The notes below the pieces were generated by a model. That model had not been told where the DNA came from, did no database searches, and saw only the letters and a program-made list of their open reading frames with translations. Shown piece after piece: positions 1 to 5,349 of a DNA stretch of 7,193 nucleotides; position 1 is the first letter of the stretch; every line of letters starts with the position of its first letter. This DNA is from Bacillota bacterium (lineage in GTDB: Bacteria; Bacillota; Bacilli; Alicyclobacillales; SLC66), in assembly GCA_021821225.1 (NCBI GenBank), contig JAKACR010000141.1, positions 1-7,193 of the forward strand. Direction: 5' to 3'. The position numbers and the translations under genes are program-made.

Positions 1-405
1 CTGGCGCGGGCAATCCGCTCGCAAGTGCTGACCTTGCGCGAGCGGGATTTCGTGGAGGCGGCGCGCGGGCTGCGGCTGGGTTCCGGATTGATCACGCGGC
101 GGGTGATACTGCCCAACATGCTGTCGTATGTGGCGATGAACTTCATGGTCTCGATCACCGGCGCCATTTACGCGGAGGTGGGGCTGCTGTTCATGGGCAT
201 CGCACCGTTTAGTCCGATCAACTGGGGCGTGATGATGAACTTGGCGGAAGGGACGGCGGGTGCGCTGTACACGTCAAGTTCGATTTTGTACGTGCTGTCG
301 CCCATCTTTGCGATCCTGTTGCTGCAGGCGTCGATCGTGTTCATCCTGGGCGGGTTTGACGAACTGTTCAATCCGCGGCTGCGAAAGCGGGGTGCTCACG
401 CGTGA
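1..405 (+). CDS. Opp/Dpp-type ABC transporter permease (DppC/OppC-like), 3' part
   Basis: This is the C-terminal 134 residues of an inner-membrane permease of the oligopeptide/dipeptide/oligosaccharide ABC importer class; the 5' end lies outside the window. The reading frame is open from base 1 to TGA at 403-405. The diagnostic cytoplasmic EAA loop, which docks on the ATPases, is visible as EAARGLRLG at visible residues 19-27, followed by ILPN. After it come a hydrophobic stretch running through SYVAMNFMVSITGAIYAEVG to FMGIAP, and a final membrane span (ILYVLSPIFAILLLQASIVF). The tail FDELFNPRLR resembles the short cytoplasmic C-terminus usual in DppC-like subunits, so the end looks natural. 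The stop overlaps the next start (GTGA), which implies coupled translation with the ATPase. The family assignment is secure. The substrate cannot be read from this fragment; the neighbouring hydrolase suggests an oligosaccharide. Confidence 0.93.
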   Translation: MARAIRSQVLTLRERDFVEAARGLRLGSGLITRRVILPNMLSYVAMNFMVSITGAIYAEVGLLFMGIAPFSPINWGVMMNLAEGTAGALYTSSSILYVLSPIFAILLLQASIVFILGGFDELFNPRLRKRGAHA

Positions 406-1421
406 ACGGGAATGACGCCCTGTTGACAGTGAAGGATCTGACGGTAGAGTTTCCGACCGGGTCGGGTCCGCTGCGTGCGGTGGACCGGGTGAACTTTGTG
501 TTGCGCCGGGGCGAGATGCTTGGGGTGATCGGGGAGAGCGGATGCGGCAAGAGTACGGTGGCGTTTGCCCTGCTCAACAGTGTGATTGAGCCGGGCCGGA
601 TCGTGGCAGGATCGGTGGACTACGCAGGACACGGGGACCTGTTGCGGATGAACACGGAGGCGCAGCGGCTGTTTCGCTGGCAGCATGTGTCGGTGGTGTT
701 TCAGGCGTCACAAAACACGCTCAACCCGTTGCAGCGCATCGGGGAACAGATTCGGGAGCTGGGGCGCGCACACCGGGTGGCACGGCCGGAGACGCTGGTC
801 CGGCAGGCCGGCGAACTGTGCGGACGGATGCAACTGGACGGGGCGCGTGTGATGCGTTCGTATCCGCACCAACTGAGCGGAGGCATGAAGCAGCGGGTGG
901 GGATCCTGTTTGCGCTGCTGCTGCATCCGGAAGTGGTTATTTTTGACGAGCCGACGACCGCGCTGGACAGTCTGAGCCAGAACGCGGTATTGCGGATCAT
1001 TCAGGAGATCCACGGGCAGGAGGGGTTGACGGGGCTGTTCATCACGCACGATCTGGCGATCGTCGCTGAGGTGGCGGACACCGTGGCGGTCATGTACGCG
1101 GGACGGATGGTGGAGTTGGCGCCGGTGCAAAAGATCTTCAGCCATCCGAGCCACCCCTACACGCAGGCCCTGCTGGCGTCCATTCCCCGCTTGACCGGCG
1201 ATCCGCACGCCGCGAAGGGGCTTGCCGGACAGCCGCCGAAAGTGTTCGGGCAGCAAACGGGCTGTCCGTTTCGGAATCGCTGTCCGGTGCGCATGGAGAT
1301 CTGCGACCGGGAGGATCCGCGGTGGACGGAAGTGGATGGCGGCGCGGTCGCGTGTTTTCATGCCGAAAAAATGGCCGGGGCAGCAGGGGAGAAAGGGGAG
1401 GAATGGCGTGCTGGCATGTGA
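402..1421 (+). CDS. Opp/Dpp-type ABC transporter ATPase (DppD/OppD-like)
   Basis: This 339-residue cytoplasmic ATPase is one half of the heterodimeric motor of an Opp/Dpp importer. Motifs in order are Walker A GESGCGKST (residues 44-52, Lys50), Q-loop Gln101 in VVFQASQNTLNP, signature LSGGMKQRV (158-166), Walker B VVIFDEPTTALD with Asp182 and catalytic Glu183, and H-loop His216 in FITHDL. The C-terminal extension with YAGRMVELAP, HPYTQALLASIP and a cysteine cluster (Cys288, 294, 301, 318) is typical of the oligopeptide/dipeptide subfamily. The length is normal for DppD/OppD proteins. The GTG start at 402 overlaps the permease stop by 4 nt, with a modest GGGGTG Shine-Dalgarno at 389-394. The gene ends at TGA 1419-1421, inside the next ATPase gene. 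All catalytic residues are present, so it should be active. Substrate specificity is set by other subunits. Confidence 0.95.
   Translation: MNGNDALLTVKDLTVEFPTGSGPLRAVDRVNFVLRRGEMLGVIGESGCGKSTVAFALLNSVIEPGRIVAGSVDYAGHGDLLRMNTEAQRLFRWQHVSVVFQASQNTLNPLQRIGEQIRELGRAHRVARPETLVRQAGELCGRMQLDGARVMRSYPHQLSGGMKQRVGILFALLLHPEVVIFDEPTTALDSLSQNAVLRIIQEIHGQEGLTGLFITHDLAIVAEVADTVAVMYAGRMVELAPVQKIFSHPSHPYTQALLASIPRLTGDPHAAKGLAGQPPKVFGQQTGCPFRNRCPVRMEICDREDPRWTEVDGGAVACFHAEKMAGAAGEKGEEWRAGM
1392..1401 (+). promoter_or_regulatory. Shine-Dalgarno deciding the GTG start at 1408
   Basis: AAAGGGGAGG lies inside the 3' end of the first ATPase gene. Its GGAGG core (1397-1401) ends 6 nt before GTG 1408-1410. The frame is open further upstream (an in-frame ATG exists at 1222), but that segment is read in another frame as the conserved cysteine-rich tail of the first ATPase. 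The family-like protein sequence begins right after 1408. This fixes the start at 1408. Confidence 0.85.
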
Positions 1422-2403
1422 GGATCTTCGCTTGGCATTTCCGGGCCCCCGCACGTTTTTGAAACGCACGCGCCTGCCTGTGGTGCGGGGCGTGTCGTTG
1501 AAGGTCGGATCGGGCCGTGTGGTGTGTGTCGTTGGGGAGAGCGGGTGCGGGAAGACCACATTCGGGAAGATGGCGGCAGGGTTGATTCGGCCGCTGTCCG
1601 GGCGGGTGGAGGTTGATGGCGTGCCGCTGTTTGCGGGAGGATCCAATAAATGGCAAACAGCAGCTTTGAAGGTGCAGATGATCCACCAGGACCCATTTTC
1701 GGCCCTGAATCCGGTGCATACGGTCGGCGAGGAACTGGCGCTGCCGCTGTTGCGCCATCATGTCATCGGAAAATCCAAGGTGCGGGAGGAGTCGGCGCGA
1801 CTTCTGGCGCTGACGGGACTGGATGCGTCGGCGGTGGTGGACAAGTTTCCGCACGAACTCAGCGGGGGGCAGCGGCAAAGGGTGGTCCTGGCGCGTGCGT
1901 TGACGGTGCGGCCGCAGTATCTGGTGGCGGACGAGGCGGTGTCGATGGTGGACGTGTCGTCGCGGTTGATCCTCCTGGACCTGATGATGGAGGTGTGCCG
2001 GAGCCAGGGGATCGGGCTGCTCTTTATCACGCACGACTTTGGGGTGGCCCGCTATGTGGCGTACGACGGAGAGATTGCGGTAATGTACATGGGGCGGGTG
2101 GTGGAACAGGGGCCGACCGAGTCGGTGATTCACCGTCCACAGCACCCGTACACGCGCATTTTACTGTCGGCGATCCCGCCATTGCAGACGGGGCCGGATT
2201 TTCAGATGGAGAAACTGGAGCCGCGTTCGTACGAGGTGCCGAATCTGGCAAACATGCCGGCAGGGTGCGCGTTTGCCGCCCGCTGCCCGTTTGTGGAGCC
2301 GCGGTGTACGACGACGATGCCGGAATTGAGATCGGTCGACGGTTCGACGCACCAGGCGGCCTGCCATGTGGTGGCGGCACAGGAGGAGGAGCACGCGTCG
2401 TGA
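1408..2403 (+). CDS. Opp/Dpp-type ABC transporter ATPase (DppF/OppF-like)
   Basis: This 331-residue protein is the second ATPase of the importer and the likely heterodimer partner of the preceding gene product. Visible motifs are Walker A GESGCGKTT (43-51, Lys49), Q-loop Gln94 in MIHQDPFSALNP, signature LSGGQRQRV (151-159), Walker B YLVADEAVSMVD with Asp175 and catalytic Glu176, and H-loop His209 in FITHDF. The C-terminal Opp/Dpp extension is complete (YMGRVVEQGP, HPYTRILLSAIP) and carries Cys287, 293, 300 and 319. Oddity: Ala177 stands where most relatives have proline (DEP), and the D-loop reads SMVD instead of SALD; the catalytic Glu and Asp are kept. The gene overlaps the upstream ATPase by 14 nt, has a strong Shine-Dalgarno and a GTG start, and ends at TGA 2401-2403. 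The FSALNP element and the overlap with a DppD-like gene identify it as the F-type subunit. Confidence 0.95.
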   Translation: MLACEDLRLAFPGPRTFLKRTRLPVVRGVSLKVGSGRVVCVVGESGCGKTTFGKMAAGLIRPLSGRVEVDGVPLFAGGSNKWQTAALKVQMIHQDPFSALNPVHTVGEELALPLLRHHVIGKSKVREESARLLALTGLDASAVVDKFPHELSGGQRQRVVLARALTVRPQYLVADEAVSMVDVSSRLILLDLMMEVCRSQGIGLLFITHDFGVARYVAYDGEIAVMYMGRVVEQGPTESVIHRPQHPYTRILLSAIPPLQTGPDFQMEKLEPRSYEVPNLANMPAGCAFAARCPFVEPRCTTTMPELRSVDGSTHQAACHVVAAQEEEHAS

Positions 2404-2485
2404 TCAACTTCGGACGGTCTGCCCGAGCTCCGGTCGTTTGCGCTGTTGGACGTTCGGCGGCTGTCCTGTTTTTATTATGGGAATG

Positions 2486-2490
2486 AAAGG
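2486..2490 (+). promoter_or_regulatory. Shine-Dalgarno of the GH2 gene (start at 2500)
   Basis: AAAGG sits 9 nt before ATG 2500-2502. The same frame is open upstream, with a possible TTG at 2446, but residues encoded before 2500 (including SCFYYG) do not look like a GH2 N-terminus, and TTG 2446 has no good ribosome binding site. The usual N-terminal beta-mannosidase-like sequence follows directly after 2500. Confidence 0.6.
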
Positions 2491-2499
2491 CGATGTGAA

Positions 2500-5151
2500 A
2501 TGGGCTTCCAGATCGCGCTCACAGGCGATGAATGGCAGGCAACCGGATGGTACACGAAGCAGTGGCGGATGCACACCTCAATGGAGTTGCATGCGGGGAT
2601 CCCGCCGGTGGTGCCTGCGGTTCAAGCCACTGTTCCGGGCGCGGTCCAGGCGGATCTGCTGCGGGTCGGCTGGCTGAAAGATCCGAACGTCGGGTTGCAG
2701 AGCCTTGACATGGAATGGGTCAACAACCGGGACTGGATCCTGGAGAGGCGGTTTCGCGTCCCGCAGGACTGGGTCCTGGACCGCTGTGAACTGGTGTTTG
2801 AGGGATTGGACTACGCGGGCGAGATCTATCTGAACCGCAAGCGCATCACCGGGTTTGAGGGCATGTTCAAGCCGGTGGTCCTGGACATCACCGACCAGAT
2901 CCGCACGGGCCCGGACGCGGACAATGTGCTGCAGGTGGTCTTTTTCACCGCGCCGCATGTGGATGGGCAGATTGGGCCCAGCCCCACTGTTCATCGGTTG
3001 AAGTCCCGTTTCAACTACGCGTGGGACTGGTGCCCCCGGATGGTTCCCGTGGGCATCTGGCGCAATGTGTTTTTGCGCACGTTTTCCGGGGTGAAGATCG
3101 TCGACTTCTTTCCCGAGGCTGCATTGGATGCGGATCTGCGCCAGGGCGTGCTGAGGATCCGCCAGCAGGTGGAGGTGGTGCGCCCCGGATTGTACCGGGC
3201 CGTCTTTCGGATGATCGACGGCGAAGGGACGGAACGCTGGAGCGGGTCGCTGGATCTCGACCTGCGCGGTGGCATGCGGCAGATCGAGCACGAGGCGAAG
3301 GTGGGAGAGGTCGAAAAATGGTGGCCCAATGGGTGCGGCGACCATCCGACCTACCGGGTCGAGGTCGCGCTCCTGGACATGGACGCCGGGGTCTGCGACA
3401 CAGCGACCAAGACAGTGGGTTTTCGCGCGATCGACTGGGTGCGCAATGAAGGGGCCCCGGAGGACAGCCTCCCGTACACGCTCTTCGTGAATGGTCGCCG
3501 CATTTTCCTCAAAGGGGTGAACTGGGTGCCGCTCACCCCCCTCTACGGAACGGTCCGCCCCGGGGATTACGGCCCCTTTCTGGAACGGTTCGCGCAGATG
3601 AACGCGAATCTCCTGCGGGTCTGGGGTGGCGGAATCTATGAACACGAGGCGTTTTACGAGGAATGTGACCGGCTGGGTCTTCTGGTGTGGCAAGAATTTC
3701 TGCAATCGTCAAGCGGTCTGACCAACAGCCCGCCCGACAATCCGGAATTTCTGAGGGAACTGGAAGAGATCAGCCGCGCGGGGGTGCTCCAGCTTCGGTC
3801 GCATCCGAGCCTCATCGTCTGGTGCGGCGGCAATGAACTGGCGTGGGAAGGCCGCGTTCCGGTCGACGAGCGGCACCTCAATATCAAAATGTTAAAAGGG
3901 ATTGTGCAGGAACTTGATCCTGCGCGGCAGTTTTACCCGACCAGTCCATCCGGTCCGCGGTTCAGCCTCTCGCTGCCGGATGTCGGGAAAGGGGTGCATC
4001 ACGACATTCACGGCCCCTGGATCTACCGGGGCGACGGCGCGCATTATGAAGAGTTCAATCGGGATGATTCGCTGTTTCGCTCGGAGACGGGGGCGCCTGG
4101 CGCGTCGCGGTGGGAGGCGATCCGGCGGTATGCCGGGGACTTGGCCGTGTGGCCGCCGAAGAAGGACAACCCGTACTGGCTGCATCGCGGTTCCTGGTGG
4201 GTTCAGTGGGATGAACTGAACCGGCTGTTTGGGCCGTGGAACGAAGAGGAAAACGAGATCGGGCCGTATCTGCAGGCCAGCCGCTATCTGCAGATGGAGT
4301 CCCTGCGCTATGCGCTGGAGGCGACGCGCCGCCGGGAGCCGCAGTCCTCCGGATTCATCGTGTGGATGGGCAATGAGCCGTATCCCAACAACGCCAACAC
4401 GTCGCTGATCGAGTTTGACGGAACGCCCAAACCCGCGTACTACGCGTTGAAACAGGCGTTCGCGCGACAGCATGTCTCGGTGCGGTACGATCGCGTGTCC
4501 TACCGGAGCGGCGAGCGGTTCGTGGGCCGGATCTTCCTGCACGACGAAGAGAACGTCACGGAGAATTGGACTGTGATGGCGCGCGTGTTTGGTGCGAATG
4601 GAGAAGTTCTCAAAGAAGAGGGTTATGCGTCGGGCAATGGGACGAGGGGGAAGGCTATGCGAACCCTCGTGGCGAGTGGCGAGCCGGGGACAACCGCGGC
4701 AAACGACGCAATGATGGGGGAACTGGGGACAGCCGCGGCGAGCGGTGGGAGGACAGTGGAAGAAGCGGGGACCTTGGCGTGGCTGGTAGAGCCTTGTCCG
4801 CACGATGTCTTTCTGTTGAGAGTGGAGTGGATGGATGCGGAGAGTCACCTTGTAGCATCCAACGACTACCTGTTCACCGTCGACGCGGACCATCCGCTGG
4901 AACCGTTGCGCCGGCTTCCCGGCGCGCAGGTGGAGTTGACGAGCGGAGATCGCGCCGGACAACTGGTTGTGGCGAACCGCTCGCGGGTCCTGGCGGCCGG
5001 AGTGTTCCTGTACGGAAAAGACGCCTCGCAGTTCCTGCATTTTGACCGCAACGCCCTGGTCCTGCTGCCGGGCGAGCAGGCGGTGATCGGGTGCTCCGAT
5101 CCTTTTGTGAGGCCGGAACACCTTATCCTGGAGGGGCTCAACGTTCTCTGA
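2500..5151 (+). CDS. Glycoside hydrolase family 2, probable beta-mannosidase
   Basis: This 883-residue cytoplasmic exo-glycosidase has no signal peptide and is predicted to release terminal beta-mannose (or a related sugar) from imported oligosaccharides by a retaining mechanism. Domain order is an N-terminal sugar-binding jelly roll (about 1-200, with FNYAWDWCPR from residue 171 and VGIWRNVFL), an Ig-like sandwich (about 200-320), a TIM barrel from about 325 (FVNGRRIFLKGVNWVPL, LLRVWGGGIYEHEAFYEECD), and C-terminal beta domains from about 655. The predicted acid/base is Glu446 in WCGGNEL and the predicted nucleophile is Glu529 in FRSETGAPG. The barrel ends near GFIVWMGNEP (618) and GTPKPAYYAL (641). 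The size matches bacterial beta-mannosidases. Oddities: the nucleophile motif is SETG where SEFG or SEYG is usual, and a low-complexity Gly/Ala/Ser/Thr insert occupies about 711-757. It lies 96 nt after the ATPase, in the same direction, so it probably shares the transcript. GH2 membership is very secure. The mannosidase activity is likely, but another GH2 exo-activity is possible. Confidence 0.88.
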   Translation: MGFQIALTGDEWQATGWYTKQWRMHTSMELHAGIPPVVPAVQATVPGAVQADLLRVGWLKDPNVGLQSLDMEWVNNRDWILERRFRVPQDWVLDRCELVFEGLDYAGEIYLNRKRITGFEGMFKPVVLDITDQIRTGPDADNVLQVVFFTAPHVDGQIGPSPTVHRLKSRFNYAWDWCPRMVPVGIWRNVFLRTFSGVKIVDFFPEAALDADLRQGVLRIRQQVEVVRPGLYRAVFRMIDGEGTERWSGSLDLDLRGGMRQIEHEAKVGEVEKWWPNGCGDHPTYRVEVALLDMDAGVCDTATKTVGFRAIDWVRNEGAPEDSLPYTLFVNGRRIFLKGVNWVPLTPLYGTVRPGDYGPFLERFAQMNANLLRVWGGGIYEHEAFYEECDRLGLLVWQEFLQSSSGLTNSPPDNPEFLRELEEISRAGVLQLRSHPSLIVWCGGNELAWEGRVPVDERHLNIKMLKGIVQELDPARQFYPTSPSGPRFSLSLPDVGKGVHHDIHGPWIYRGDGAHYEEFNRDDSLFRSETGAPGASRWEAIRRYAGDLAVWPPKKDNPYWLHRGSWWVQWDELNRLFGPWNEEENEIGPYLQASRYLQMESLRYALEATRRREPQSSGFIVWMGNEPYPNNANTSLIEFDGTPKPAYYALKQAFARQHVSVRYDRVSYRSGERFVGRIFLHDEENVTENWTVMARVFGANGEVLKEEGYASGNGTRGKAMRTLVASGEPGTTAANDAMMGELGTAAASGGRTVEEAGTLAWLVEPCPHDVFLLRVEWMDAESHLVASNDYLFTVDADHPLEPLRRLPGAQVELTSGDRAGQLVVANRSRVLAAGVFLYGKDASQFLHFDRNALVLLPGEQAVIGCSDPFVRPEHLILEGLNVL
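4678..4755 (+). repeat. Two-copy 39-nt in-frame tandem duplication inside the GH2 gene
   Basis: Unit 1 (4678-4716) encodes GEPGTTAANDAMM and unit 2 (4717-4755) encodes GELGTAAASGGRT. The first 27 nt of each unit match at 21 positions; the rest has diverged. The best-conserved core is GGGGACARCCGCGGC at 4686-4700 and 4725-4739. The units are 13 codons each, so the reading frame is kept. They form part of a low-complexity, probably flexible loop (residues 711-757) between beta-strand-like segments of the C-terminal domain (ARVFGANGEVLKEEGYA before, LAWLVEP after). Confidence 0.65.
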
Positions 5152-5310
5152 ACGGGGTTCGGGCAAACCATCGCCAAGGGGACTTTATCACATGTCCCCG
5201 AGGAGGTGGTCGCCTACACGGCCAACGCGCTGTCCAACAATCTGGAGCACGGCATCCTCGTCGGTGGGCCGGGTGAACATACGCCCATCGGAAACGTGGG
5301 TCAACAGTAA
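5152..5310 (+). pseudogene. Coding-like open stretch, possible gene remnant or tiny ORF
   Basis: Directly after the GH2 stop, the same frame stays open for 52 codons to TAA 5308-5310. The last 37 or so codons read like protein (VPEEVVAYTANAL, ILVGGPGEHTPIGN). Hand counts over those codons give G+C near 73%, 40% and 78% at codon positions 1, 2 and 3, a pattern like the neighbouring genes. There is no ATG in frame. The only plausible starts are GTG 5206 and GTG 5299. GTG 5206 would give a 34-residue peptide, but its GAGGAG (5200-5205) touches the start codon, so initiation there is doubtful. It could be the 3' end of a gene lost by deletion, a very small gene, or chance. I do not recognise the sequence and assign no function. 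Confidence 0.3.
5178..5199 (+). other. Inverted repeat GGGGAC-N10-GTCCCC
   Basis: A perfect 6-bp inverted repeat (5178-5183 and 5194-5199) flanks a 10-nt A+T-rich centre (TTTATCACAT). It lies 27 nt after the GH2 stop codon. No T-run follows, so it is not a standard intrinsic terminator. It could act as a weak mRNA hairpin that protects the upstream message or lowers read-through into the binding-protein gene, or as an operator half-site pair. It may also be chance. Confidence 0.3.
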
Positions 5311-5332
5311 CTCATAAAAAACGTTCATCTCA

Positions 5333-5340
5333 AGGGGAGG
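5333..5340 (+). promoter_or_regulatory. Strong Shine-Dalgarno of the solute-binding protein gene
   Basis: AGGGGAGG ends 9 nt before ATG 5350-5352. It is the strongest ribosome binding site in the window together with the one at 1392-1401. That fits a binding protein needed in molar excess over the membrane complex. It supports ATG 5350 as the start. Confidence 0.85.
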
Positions 5341-5349
5341 ACGAAAGAC

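Noticed and set aside
1222..1407. N-terminal extension of the second ATPase to ATG 1222
   Set aside because: This stretch is the conserved cysteine-containing tail of the first ATPase in another frame. The extension would be Arg-rich and unlike any family N-terminus, and a strong Shine-Dalgarno marks GTG 1408.
2446..2478. Possible promoter before GH2 (TTGGAC and TATTAT)
   Set aside because: The TATTAT at 2473-2478 is a good -10, but the spacer to TTGGAC is 21 nt, the -35 match is poor, and transcription would start near the Shine-Dalgarno and leave almost no leader.
2446..2499. Earlier TTG start for the GH2 gene at 2446
   Set aside because: There is no ribosome binding site at proper distance and the extra 18 residues do not resemble a GH2 N-terminus. 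ATG 2500 has AAAGG 9 nt upstream.
2404..2499. Intrinsic terminator between the second ATPase and the GH2 gene
   Set aside because: The TTTTTA run at 2469-2474 is not preceded by a stable G+C-rich stem that I can draw, so it is treated as part of the leader.
4566..5045. Overlapping + strand frame of 159 codons with Gly/Arg/Asp-rich repeats
   Set aside because: It lies in the wrong frame within the GH2 C-terminal domain. Its repetitive look comes from the G-rich 39-nt duplication, and the GH2 frame gives family-like sequence on both sides.
5149..5310. TGA 5149 as a recoded or leaky codon that extends GH2 by 52 residues
   Set aside because: The protein ends in a manner normal for GH2 C-termini (ILEGLNVL), three other genes here also end in TGA, and no selenocysteine-type structure was seen. 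Read-through is kept only as a minor alternative in the findings.
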